Shown piece after piece: positions 52,036 to 60,058 of a stretch of 64,000 nucleotides of DNA. The position numbers were made by a program, and so were the translations under genes. The number at the start of each line of letters is the position of its first letter. The stretch's first letter is position 1. The notes below the pieces were generated by a model, which saw only the letters and a list, made by a program, of their open reading frames with translations, ran no database searches and was not told the DNA's origin. The stretch is from MH13 sp042140245 (GTDB lineage Bacteria > Pseudomonadota > Alphaproteobacteria > Rhizobiales > MH13), in the NCBI RefSeq assembly GCF_042140245.1, contig NZ_CP159483.1:3410001-3474000 (forward strand). Direction: 5' to 3'.

Positions 52036-53979
52036 CTAAGCCAAGCTCGGCTCGCCCGCCCGTGGACCGCGATCAATCACACCCTCAACATCCTGGGCGC
52101 GGGTTTCGGCCAGTTTCTTTTCGGCTTCACTGGCTTCACGCTGGCGGTTCCACATGGTGGTGTAGAGACCGTTCATCGCCAGCAGCTCATCATGGGTGCC
52201 ACGCTCGGCAATCTCGCCAGCTTTCAACACGATGATCTCGTCGGCATCAATCACAGTGGAGAGCCTATGGGCGATCAAAAGTGTGGTGCGGTCTTTGGAA
52301 ACAACATCCAGCGCTGCCTGAATCTCTTTCTCAGTCTGTGTGTCGAGCGCCGACGTGGCCTCATCCAAGATAAGGATGGGTGGTGCCTTCAGCAGCGTGC
52401 GGGCAATGGCAACGCGTTGCTTTTCACCACCGGAGAGTTTTAGGCCACGCTCACCGACTTGGGTTTCAAACCCGTCAGGCAATTGCTCAATGAAGTCGGC
52501 GATCTGGGCCATACGAGCAGCCTCGTGCACCTCTTCTTCGCTGGCCGATGGACGTCCATAGCGAATGTTGTAGGCAATCGTATCGTTGAAGAGGACCGTA
52601 TCCTGCGGCACCATTCCGATCTGCTGACGCAGGCTCGTCTGGGTTACGTCTTTAAGGTCTTGCCCGTCGATGCTGATTGATCCCTCGCTGACATCGTAGA
52701 AGCGGTAAAGCAGCCGCGAGATGGTCGACTTGCCGGCACCCGACGGTCCGACCAGTGCCACCTGTTTGCCCGCTGGCACCTCGAAGGAAATACCTTTGAG
52801 GATCGGTCGATTGGGGTCGTAGGAGAAACGGACATCCTCAAACCGTATGGCACCGCCGCTCACATCCAGCGGCAGGGCATCGGGGCTATCTGTGATTTCC
52901 GGGTTCTGGCGCAGCAGATCGAACATGGTTTCCAGATCGACCAAACCCTGTTTGATCTCACGGTAGACAAAGCCCAAAAAGTTCATCGGCTGCCAAAGCT
53001 GCAACAGAAGCGCGTTGATCATGACGAAATCACCAAGCGTCTGGGTGCCGGCCTGCACCGCTTGGGCGGACAAAATCATGCAGGCGACCAGGCCGATGGT
53101 AAAAATGAAGGTTTGGCCAAAGTTGAGCGTTGCCAGCGACGTGAAGGTTTGCGTGGCCGCCTTTTCATATTTGGCCATCGCCCCATCAAAACGGCGGGCC
53201 TCCATAGCCTCATTGTTGAAGTACTTCACCGTCTCGTAGTTGAGCATTGCATCGACGGACTTGGTGTTGCTGTCGGTATCGGCCTCGTTCATGGCGCGGC
53301 GGATGGCGATGCGCCAATCGCTGGCGACCTTGGTGAACCAGATGAAAGCAACCACGATGGCAATCACGATGCCCGCATACGTCCAGTCGAACTGGTAGGT
53401 AACGACGGCAATCATCAGCGCGAACTCTAAGATCGTCGGCACTGCCGTCAGGATCAGGAAGCGGATGATGATCTCAATGCCCTTGGTGCCACGCTCAATA
53501 ATGCGCGAGAGACCGCCTGTGCGCCTTTGAAGATGGAAGCGCAGCGAGAGGCGGTGAATATGGCCGAATGTTTCGTTGGCGAGGTTGCGCACGGCGTGCT
53601 GACCAACCTTGGCGAACAGGGCATTCCGCAGCTCATTGAAGCCCACCATCATCAAGCGGCCAACGCCATAGGCCACCACCAGCATCATCGGTACGATCAG
53701 CCACTCTGGGACGCTGGCAGGCGCACCCAGTTCACCGGTGAGCGAGTCTGTGAGCCATTTGTAGCTGTAGGGCACCAGGACCGTGACAAGCTTGGCAAGC
53801 ACGAGGATGAAAAGCGCGATGTAGATGCGCAGTTTCAGATCAGGCCGATCTTTCGGCCAGATATAGGGGAAGAGAACTTTGAGCGTATCGGCCATTGCGC
53901 GGTCATCCACTGACAACGCAGGCTTGTTGGCTTCAGGTTTGTTGTGGGGGGAATCTGCGGCAATCGCCATAGGGCTCAC
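52036..53979 (-). CDS. ATM1-type ABC exporter (fused permease and ATPase)
   Basis: A 647-aa half-transporter. An N-terminal extension leads into six membrane helices (about 45-350), then an ATPase with Walker A GPSGAGKST, Q loop, signature LSGGEKQR, Walker B ILILDEATSALD and H-loop AHRLST. TM-domain segments such as RTGGLSRIIERGTKGIEIIIRFL and LNYETVKYFNNE are typical of the ATM1/HMT1 branch, which exports glutathione-linked sulfur or metal conjugates. The GTG start at 53979 overlaps the stop of the ArsR gene (GTGA); an ATG at 53970 is the alternative. Coupling to an ArsR regulator suggests metal or thiol stress control. Confidence 0.9.
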   Translation of the reverse strand: MSPMAIAADSPHNKPEANKPALSVDDRAMADTLKVLFPYIWPKDRPDLKLRIYIALFILVLAKLVTVLVPYSYKWLTDSLTGELGAPASVPEWLIVPMMLVVAYGVGRLMMVGFNELRNALFAKVGQHAVRNLANETFGHIHRLSLRFHLQRRTGGLSRIIERGTKGIEIIIRFLILTAVPTILEFALMIAVVTYQFDWTYAGIVIAIVVAFIWFTKVASDWRIAIRRAMNEADTDSNTKSVDAMLNYETVKYFNNEAMEARRFDGAMAKYEKAATQTFTSLATLNFGQTFIFTIGLVACMILSAQAVQAGTQTLGDFVMINALLLQLWQPMNFLGFVYREIKQGLVDLETMFDLLRQNPEITDSPDALPLDVSGGAIRFEDVRFSYDPNRPILKGISFEVPAGKQVALVGPSGAGKSTISRLLYRFYDVSEGSISIDGQDLKDVTQTSLRQQIGMVPQDTVLFNDTIAYNIRYGRPSASEEEVHEAARMAQIADFIEQLPDGFETQVGERGLKLSGGEKQRVAIARTLLKAPPILILDEATSALDTQTEKEIQAALDVVSKDRTTLLIAHRLSTVIDADEIIVLKAGEIAERGTHDELLAMNGLYTTMWNRQREASEAEKKLAETRAQDVEGVIDRGPRAGEPSLA

Positions 53980-54350
53980 GCCTTCTCAAAAGGTTCGTTG
54001 GCTGGCCGCACCGATGTCGAGCCAACAGATGTAAGGTTGGCAAATGCCGCCAAAGCGCGGTCAACGGCTTGGGCATTCACATTGAAATAGCTTTCCACGC
54101 CGCAGGCGGTGCGGGTGACAAGACCCGCATCAACCAAAACGCGGAGATGTTGAGAGACGGTGGATTGCGCAAGCGCCATATCGCGCTGTGAAAGATCGCG
54201 CACAAGGTGACCGCAACAGCAGGGTTCCGCCGACAGAGCGCGCAAGAGCGCCAGACGCGCAGGGTGAGCAAGCGCCTTGGCTATGCGGGCCAACGCTTCA
54301 TCATCATGCACGACGGGAGTGAAATGCTGTGTCCGGGCATTCATCGTCAT
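53976..54350 (-). CDS. ArsR-family transcriptional regulator
   Basis: A 124-aa winged-helix repressor: ALAHPARLALLRALSAEPCCCGHLVRDL, then recognition helix AQSTVSQHLRVLVDAGLV and the wing TRTACGVESYFNV. Three adjacent cysteines sit in the helix where ArsR sensors bind metal or metalloid, so a thiolate-binding inducer is likely. It is translationally coupled to the ATM1-type exporter and should repress it. A dyad covers its own start codon. ATGs at 54350 and 54344 are both possible. Confidence 0.9.
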   Translation of the reverse strand: MTMNARTQHFTPVVHDDEALARIAKALAHPARLALLRALSAEPCCCGHLVRDLSQRDMALAQSTVSQHLRVLVDAGLVTRTACGVESYFNVNAQAVDRALAAFANLTSVGSTSVRPANEPFEKA

Positions 54351-54361
54351 CTAACGATGAA
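54340..54361. promoter_or_regulatory. Operator-like dyad over the ArsR start codon
   Basis: TTCATCGT and ACGATGAA form a perfect 8-bp inverted repeat with a 6-bp spacer (CATCTA). It spans the start codons of the ArsR gene. Size and spacing fit the 12-2-12-like and shorter dyads bound by ArsR/SmtB dimers. Autorepression is inferred. Confidence 0.5.
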
Positions 54362-54416
54362 ATAGGGGCGCGCGGCGTCCGCGACAACCCCTTGTGTGGC
54401 GGCGAAACGGTTGCCG

Positions 54417-56240
54417 CTAGTTTTGCGCGTCGTCAGAGCCTGGGATCTGATCAGGCTCCAGCGCTTCCACTCCAGGCACGGCGCCCCACTCTTCTTGTGG
54501 GGTTGGCAGGTCGAACACCTGGCCTGGGAAGATGAGTGCTGGATCACGGATCTGATCACGGTTGGCATCATAGATCGACGTGTAGCGGATACCCTGACCG
54601 AAGACACGGCGCGACAGGCGCCAGAGATTGTCGCCACGGCGGATGATCACGCGACCGGTATCGAGCACTGAGACGCGCTCATTGCTGGCGGCCGGTGCTG
54701 TGGTGGCAGCGACCTCTGTCTCATCGGCCGATGTTGCGGTGGTTGACGTTGCCGGGGCCGCTTCTGACGTTTCGGTGGACGTCGCCGCGCTTGCAACCTC
54801 AGCGGCTTGCTCCACCGCATCGGCAACCGCTTCTTGGGTGGCTTCAACAGCATCGCTTGCCGCTTCGGCAACAGTGGTAGCTGTTTCAGCGACGCTTTCG
54901 GCGGCATCTGCTACGGCTTCACCAACAGCGTCAGCGGCAGCGTTGGCTGTCTCTGCCACCACGTCAGCCGTCTCAGCCGTGGCGTCTGCCATCTCGGTGT
55001 CAGACATACCATCGCCGGTCGTTTCTTCTCCCGCCATATCGTCGTTGGCCACATCGTCGGCTGACATGTCGGCATCTGCCATCTCAACCTCGGCTGCTGT
55101 GCCAGGCATATCGAACGGCACTTCAGCACGCGCGATCACGTCCGCCGACCCGGTGTCAAGCGCATCAGCGCGCACGGTGACCTCGCCTACGGCATCGTTA
55201 AGAACACCCTCGAACAGGTAGCGGCCTTCTTCACCGGTGACAGTTTCGCCAAGCAGTTCGTTGTCCTGGTAGAGACGGACAACGGTGCCAGGTGCAGCTG
55301 CACCGGCAATCCAAATCTCCTGACCTTCCAGCTCGATGGCATCCACAACAACAAACGGGGAAGCCTCTGCCTCTGTTGATGTTGTTGGCTCAGTGCGCGC
55401 AGCCGTTTCGACCTCGGCGGCCTCGGTTGTATCAGCGACCTCCGAAGCAACCTCTGCTGCTGTTTCTCCGCTGGAGGCGACATCAACCTCAGGTGCTTCA
55501 CGTTCAATGATTTCGACCGGCTCACCGGGACGCAGGACGCCAACAAGGAAACCAGCTTCATTGCCTTCTTCTGGCAGTACAATCGCAACCTGCTCGTCCG
55601 ACTGCGCCTCGCGGTTGCCGTCTTCATCGATCACGACAACTTCCAGCGTACCTTCGCCGGTCGGCAGGGCTTCTTCGGGCACAAGCACGAAATCCCCGCC
55701 CTCGGTCACTTCGGCTTCGGCAACGACCTCGTCATTGTAGATCAGACCAACGCGCTCACCTTCAGGCGCGTTGCCCGCGATCAAAACATCGCCCGTCGGC
55801 TCAACCCGCACAACATCAAGCACCGGCGTGGTGCCAGGCTCAGAGGCCTCTTCGGGCATATCGTGGCCAAGGTTTTGAAGAACTTCGCCAGCTGCTTCTT
55901 CGCTCAGCGCAGCCATTTCTTCGGTGACAGCCTCACTGGCCGTCTCGGCAGTGTCTGTGATGGCATCTACGGCGCCTTCGACTGTCTCAGCAACTGCATC
56001 AGCGGCACCCTCGACAGCTTCGGTGACGGCCTCAGCGGTTTCTTCCAACGCTGTCTCGGCAGCATCAGGAACGAGCGCGAGCGGTTCGGTGCCAGCCTCA
56101 GCTTCACCTTCTTCGCTGCCAACAGCTTGTTGCGTTGCAGCATCAGGCTCACCGAAATAATCGCCCAAATAGGTCGATCCAAGATAGAGCGCTCCGCCAA
56201 CCGCCAGCAGGGCTATGGCTCCTACGACACCAGAGTTCAT
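54417..56240 (-). CDS. Repetitive LysM-domain envelope protein
   Basis: A 607-aa protein. A membrane-spanning signal anchor (about 4-24) is followed by an Ala/Val/Glu-rich helical repeat tract (about 45-120), two Ig-like/beta-rich domains (VLDVVRVEPTGDVLIAG at about 140-230 and FVVVDAIELEGQEIWIAG at about 300-370), a second and longer Ala/Val/Thr/Glu repeat tract (about 400-530) and a C-terminal LysM domain (about 555-600; RRGDNLWRLSRRVFGQG). LysM binds peptidoglycan, so it probably spans membrane to wall. The ATG at 56240 has AAGGA upstream. It is divergent from the LOG gene. Long antisense frames within it are composition shadows. Confidence 0.85.
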   Translation of the reverse strand: MNSGVVGAIALLAVGGALYLGSTYLGDYFGEPDAATQQAVGSEEGEAEAGTEPLALVPDAAETALEETAEAVTEAVEGAADAVAETVEGAVDAITDTAETASEAVTEEMAALSEEAAGEVLQNLGHDMPEEASEPGTTPVLDVVRVEPTGDVLIAGNAPEGERVGLIYNDEVVAEAEVTEGGDFVLVPEEALPTGEGTLEVVVIDEDGNREAQSDEQVAIVLPEEGNEAGFLVGVLRPGEPVEIIEREAPEVDVASSGETAAEVASEVADTTEAAEVETAARTEPTTSTEAEASPFVVVDAIELEGQEIWIAGAAAPGTVVRLYQDNELLGETVTGEEGRYLFEGVLNDAVGEVTVRADALDTGSADVIARAEVPFDMPGTAAEVEMADADMSADDVANDDMAGEETTGDGMSDTEMADATAETADVVAETANAAADAVGEAVADAAESVAETATTVAEAASDAVEATQEAVADAVEQAAEVASAATSTETSEAAPATSTTATSADETEVAATTAPAASNERVSVLDTGRVIIRRGDNLWRLSRRVFGQGIRYTSIYDANRDQIRDPALIFPGQVFDLPTPQEEWGAVPGVEALEPDQIPGSDDAQN

Positions 56241-56364
56241 CACATTTCCTTCATACAGCCCGATTCTGTTGGGTTTAGTACCGTTTTGCAGTGCACGCAA
56301 GGAAGGCCATTGGCCAGGGATAACGGTGGTTGACGCTTGCTTTGCCCAGTGTCACTCAAGAGCC

Positions 56365-56970
56365 ATGAGCAAATTGACTTCAGTGTGCGTGTATTGCGGC
56401 TCACGCACCGGCGAAAATCCCGCCTACGAACGTGCCGCCCAAGGCCTCGGCGAGGCGTTGGCCTCTTCCAACATACGGCTTGTCTATGGCGGCGGATCGG
56501 TCGGCCTTATGGGAACGGTCGCACGTGCCTGTCTGGATGCGGGCGGCAAGGTGACCGGTGTCATCCCCCGTTTCCTGGAAGAACGCGAGGTGATGCTGCG
56601 CCGTGTCGAAGATCTGGTGATCACCGACGACATGCACGAGCGCAAGCGCCGTATGTTCGATGAGGCGGACGCTTTTGTCGCGCTGCCTGGCGGGATCGGT
56701 ACGCTGGAAGAAGTGGTGGAGATGATCACCTGGGCGCAGCTCGGCCGTCACAAAAAGCCGGTGCTGCTTGCCGATATTGGCGGGTTTTGGGGACCACTGA
56801 CCGAACTCATGGATCACATGATCGACGAAGGTTTCATCACCCAGCAGACCATGATCCGCTATCTGATCACGGAAGATGTAAGCGAGATCGTACCCAAATT
56901 GCGCACCGAGGTCGCCGCGTTGTCAGAGGCGGCCCTGGAAGGCGACGAGGAAACGCTTGAGCGCTTGTAG
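56365..56970 (+). CDS. LOG family protein (TIGR00730 Rossmann fold nucleotide hydrolase)
   Basis: A 201-aa cytosolic enzyme: SVCVYCGSRTG, VYGGGSVGLMG and the active-site motif PGGIGTLEE (from Pro108), with VIPRFLEEREV between them. LOG proteins cleave the ribose 5'-phosphate from nucleoside monophosphates (cytokinin-activating type in plants; AMP nucleosidase-like in bacteria). The ATG at 56365 is chosen because the open frame upstream overlaps the divergent LysM gene. It converges with the GNAT gene. Confidence 0.92.
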   Translation: MSKLTSVCVYCGSRTGENPAYERAAQGLGEALASSNIRLVYGGGSVGLMGTVARACLDAGGKVTGVIPRFLEEREVMLRRVEDLVITDDMHERKRRMFDEADAFVALPGGIGTLEEVVEMITWAQLGRHKKPVLLADIGGFWGPLTELMDHMIDEGFITQQTMIRYLITEDVSEIVPKLRTEVAALSEAALEGDEETLERL

Positions 56971-56972
56971 AC

Positions 56973-57491
56973 CTACTCTGCCCAGAGTTTTGGATCGTCC
57001 CAAACCTTTGGGACTTTCAACTGCCCCCCGCCCAGCTTTTCATCACCCAAAGCTAAGGATTGCCAGGCGCTTGCCCATTCTTTTGGCAAAGGATGCGGCG
57101 GGAATAGGTTTGCCTGAGCTACAAATCCGAAACGGCCATAATAAGCTGGGTCACCGAGGACGAGGACCCCAGCAACACCTTGTTTTCGCAGGCGCGCCAA
57201 CCCTTCGCGCACTAGGGCGCCACCCCACCCCTGCTTCTGCCAGTCTGGATGGATCGCCAGCGGTCCAAGCAGGGCAAGTGGTTGGCGATCGCCCTGGATT
57301 GTGCATGGCGTGAAGGCGACATGCCCGATGATCGCACCAGACTGGTCGAGCACGAGCGACAGCACATTCGGCTCCACCGCCAGGTCGTGCACCAAGGCCA
57401 GCAAGTCCTCGTCAGGAAAGGCTGCCGGGTAGAGCACCTCCAAACCTGGAAGGTCAGACGTGTTGCTCTCGCGTGCCATGGGACAGGTCAC
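56973..57491 (-). CDS. GNAT family N-acetyltransferase
   Basis: A 172-aa GNAT enzyme with the acetyl-CoA motif ALLGPLAIHPDWQKQGWGGALVREGL (in pieces: LAIHPDWQ, then QGWGGAL) and the family segment GDPAYYGRFGFVA. Such proteins (YhbS-like) acetylate unknown small molecules or proteins. The GTG start at 57491 has GGAG at seven bases, placed over the end of cimA; an ATG at 57479 is the alternative. It is the last gene of the cysS-GFA-GFA-cimA series. Confidence 0.87.
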   Translation of the reverse strand: MTCPMARESNTSDLPGLEVLYPAAFPDEDLLALVHDLAVEPNVLSLVLDQSGAIIGHVAFTPCTIQGDRQPLALLGPLAIHPDWQKQGWGGALVREGLARLRKQGVAGVLVLGDPAYYGRFGFVAQANLFPPHPLPKEWASAWQSLALGDEKLGGGQLKVPKVWDDPKLWAE

Positions 57492-57495
57492 GAGC

Positions 57496-59127
57496 TTACT
57501 CCGCCGCCGGGGCCATCATCAGCCCATCCGCGCGCATCAGCTTGGTGGTGATGGAGTCTTCCAGCGCTTGGAAACTGGCATCGACGATGTTTTCTGACAC
57601 GCCAACCGTGTACCAGCGCTCGCCCGTGGCGGTGTCTTCGCTCTCGATCAGAACGCGCGTTATAGCTGCCGTCCCGGCGTTGAGGATACGCACCTTGTAG
57701 TCCACCAACTCCAGCGACTCGATCACCGACTGGAAGCGGCCAAGGTCCTTGCGCAGGGCATTGTCCAGCGCGTTCACCGGCCCGTTGCCTTCGGCGACCG
57801 ACATCAGCCGCTGCCCGTCAACGTCCACCTTCACCACCGCCTCAGAGAGATCGATCTCTTGACCCAGCGCGTTGAAGCGACGCTCGACGGCCACCTTGTA
57901 GCTTTCCACTTTGAAGTAGGTCGGCACAGTGCCAAGTCGGGCCATGGCAAGCAGCGCCAGTGAGGCATCGGCGCCTTCATAGCTGTAGCCGGCTGCTTCG
58001 CGCTCCTTCAGCTCTGCAAGCAGATCGTTGAGACGGGAGTTCTTCGGGTCGCACACTATCCCAAGTCGGCCAAGTTCGGCGAGAAGGTTGGATTTGCCAG
58101 CTTGGTCCGACACCAGAACCCGTCGCGTGTTGCCCACTACAGCAGGTGGCACATGTTCATAGGTCTCCGGCTCTTTCAGCACGGCCGAAGCGTGAATACC
58201 GGCCTTGGTGGCAAAGGCGCCAGCGCCAACATAGGGCGCATGACGATCCGGCGCGCGGTTTAAAATTTCATCGAACGTGCGGCTGGTGACGGTGAGCTTG
58301 GAAAGCTGCTCGGGTGTAACCCCTATCTCAAACTGGCTGGCATAGGGCTCTTTGAGCATCAGCGTTGGGATCAGGCTGGTGAGGTTGGCATTGCCGCAAC
58401 GCTCTCCAATGCCATTCAGCGTGCCCTGGATTTGCCGCACGCCCGCGCGCACCGCCGCCAGCGCGTTCGCAACAGCCTGCTCGGTGTCGTTGTGCGGATG
58501 GATGCCGAGATGCGTGCCCGGCACCTTTCCCATTACGGTTTTGACGATGGCTTCGATCTCATCGGGTTGCGTGCCGCCATTGGTGTCGCACAGCACCACC
58601 CAGCGCGCGCCCGACTGGTAAGCGATTTCAGCGCAAGCCAGGGCATACTCAGGATTGGCTTTGTAGCCATCGAAGAAATGCTCGCAGTCCACCATTGGCT
58701 CTTTGCCAGCGGCCAGCGTTGCCATCACACTGTCCTGAATGCAGGCGAGGTTCTCTTCGTTGGTGGTTTTTAGCGCCACCCGCACATGATAGTCCCAGCT
58801 CTTGGCCACAAAGCAGATGGCATCGCCCGCTGCATCGATCAGCGCTTTCAGGCCCGGATCATTGGAGGTGGAAACACCCGCGCGCCGCGTCATGCCAAAG
58901 GCGGTAAAGGTGGCATTCTGGGTTCGCGTTTCTTCGAAAAAGGCGGAATCGGTGGGGTTCGCGCCCGGATAGCCGCCCTCAACATAGTCCACGCCCAACT
59001 CATCGAGCATGCGCGCGATGGTGATCTTGTCGTCCAACGAAAAATCGATGCCGGTCGTCTGCTGGCCGTCACGGAGCGTGGTATCGAAGAGATAGAGGCG
59101 TTCTTTTTGATGTGTTTCTTGGGTCAT
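57496..59127 (-). CDS. cimA: (R)-citramalate synthase
   Basis: A 543-aa member of the isopropylmalate/citramalate synthase family: YLFDTTLRDGQQTTGIDFS, DYVEGGYPGANPTD, LGIHPHNDTEQAVANALAAV and LNGIGERCGNANL, with a C-terminal regulatory LeuA-like domain (about 390-540). It condenses acetyl-CoA and pyruvate to citramalate, a threonine-independent route to 2-oxobutyrate and isoleucine. The TIGR00977-type beginning (YLFDTTLRDG) separates it from LeuA. The ATG at 59127 overlaps the stop of the upstream GFA gene (ATGA). Confidence 0.93.
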   Translation of the reverse strand: MTQETHQKERLYLFDTTLRDGQQTTGIDFSLDDKITIARMLDELGVDYVEGGYPGANPTDSAFFEETRTQNATFTAFGMTRRAGVSTSNDPGLKALIDAAGDAICFVAKSWDYHVRVALKTTNEENLACIQDSVMATLAAGKEPMVDCEHFFDGYKANPEYALACAEIAYQSGARWVVLCDTNGGTQPDEIEAIVKTVMGKVPGTHLGIHPHNDTEQAVANALAAVRAGVRQIQGTLNGIGERCGNANLTSLIPTLMLKEPYASQFEIGVTPEQLSKLTVTSRTFDEILNRAPDRHAPYVGAGAFATKAGIHASAVLKEPETYEHVPPAVVGNTRRVLVSDQAGKSNLLAELGRLGIVCDPKNSRLNDLLAELKEREAAGYSYEGADASLALLAMARLGTVPTYFKVESYKVAVERRFNALGQEIDLSEAVVKVDVDGQRLMSVAEGNGPVNALDNALRKDLGRFQSVIESLELVDYKVRILNAGTAAITRVLIESEDTATGERWYTVGVSENIVDASFQALEDSITTKLMRADGLMMAPAAE

Positions 59128-59588
59128 TGTTTTGGCTCCCACGTTTCTGTGTCGTGGTCGGGGTGCTGGTGCGAGATGATGCGCGCGTTCCACGCATCGT
59201 TTTCCTCACGGCGTTCAGGAGCCGCATCGGGAATGGTGTTCAGGCACATCACCACCTCGTGGCGATCATTGGTGTTGGCGTGGTACTCAATGGGCACGAT
59301 GGATGGGTCGTCCATCGTGCCGATGACCACCTCGACGATCTCATCGGTCTCAAGCGTCAGCGGCGTGCCGCACTTGGTGCAGAAGCCGCGATTGGACAGG
59401 TTGGATGAGGCGAACAGACCGCGCTCACCGCGCGTCCATTCGAACCCTTCCACTTCGACCAGAGGCAGAAAATAGTTGCCCACTGCCTTTTGGCACATGC
59501 GGCAATGGCAGATGCTCGCTTTACCAAGCGTCTCGAAACGATAACGCACGGCGCCGCATTGGCAGCCGCCAGAGTAGGGACCGATCAT
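59124..59588 (-). CDS. GFA (glutathione-dependent formaldehyde-activating type) protein 1
   Basis: A 154-aa zinc-fold protein of the GFA/CENP-V family: SGGCQCGAVRYR, SICHCRMCQKAVGNYFLPL and RGFCTKCGTPL, supplying the CxC, CxxC and CxxC ligands. It has start and stop overlaps with both neighbours (ATGA). It is a tandem partner of the gene upstream. The family is not reliably a formaldehyde enzyme; the substrate is unknown. Confidence 0.9.
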   Translation of the reverse strand: MIGPYSGGCQCGAVRYRFETLGKASICHCRMCQKAVGNYFLPLVEVEGFEWTRGERGLFASSNLSNRGFCTKCGTPLTLETDEIVEVVIGTMDDPSIVPIEYHANTNDRHEVVMCLNTIPDAAPERREENDAWNARIISHQHPDHDTETWEPKQ

Positions 59589-60058
59589 CGTTTCACCTGC
59601 CAGTTCTCTATGTCGCGATCAGGATGCTGGTGGTTTGTGGCCGTGATCACCGGCGACAGATCATCCTGGCCGATCTCATCAGACGGGAGATCGCAAAGCG
59701 CCTGGAAAAAGGGGACGCGGCTTGCCTCACCATCATTGGCGGCGGGCGGCAAAGCCGCTGGATCATCCAAGCTGCCCAGCGTGAATGCCACGCCCTCTTC
59801 GGATATCGGGTCATAGAACAGCGGCGTGCCGCAAGTTGAGCAAAAGCCGCGGCGGATCGGGTCAGACGAGTGGAACCAAGACGGCGCGCCGCGCGAGATG
59901 GTGAGCATGTCGCCAGGCGCCCAGGCCAATGGCAGAAAGTAGTTGCCGGAGGCTTTCTGGCACATGCGACAGTGACAGAGATGGGGCGTTTCGGGCGTGC
60001 CGGTCACGCGGTAGCGCACCGCGCCGCATTGGCAACCACCGGAGAGCGAGGTGGTCAT
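59585..60058 (-). CDS. GFA (glutathione-dependent formaldehyde-activating type) protein 2
   Basis: A 157-aa paralogue of the downstream GFA gene: SGGCQCGAVRYRVTG, LCHCRMCQKASGNYFLPLAW, RGFCSTCGTPLFYDP. The two share spacing of all zinc ligands and several identical blocks, so they arose by tandem duplication. The ATG at 60058 overlaps the cysS stop (ATGA), and the stop overlaps the next GFA start. Confidence 0.9.
   Translation of the reverse strand: MTTSLSGGCQCGAVRYRVTGTPETPHLCHCRMCQKASGNYFLPLAWAPGDMLTISRGAPSWFHSSDPIRRGFCSTCGTPLFYDPISEEGVAFTLGSLDDPAALPPAANDGEASRVPFFQALCDLPSDEIGQDDLSPVITATNHQHPDRDIENWQVKR

Noticed and set aside
54628..55740. Long plus-strand Ser/Ala/Thr-rich ORFs opposite the LysM gene
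   Set aside because: They mirror the repeat codons of the LysM gene and have no start context.
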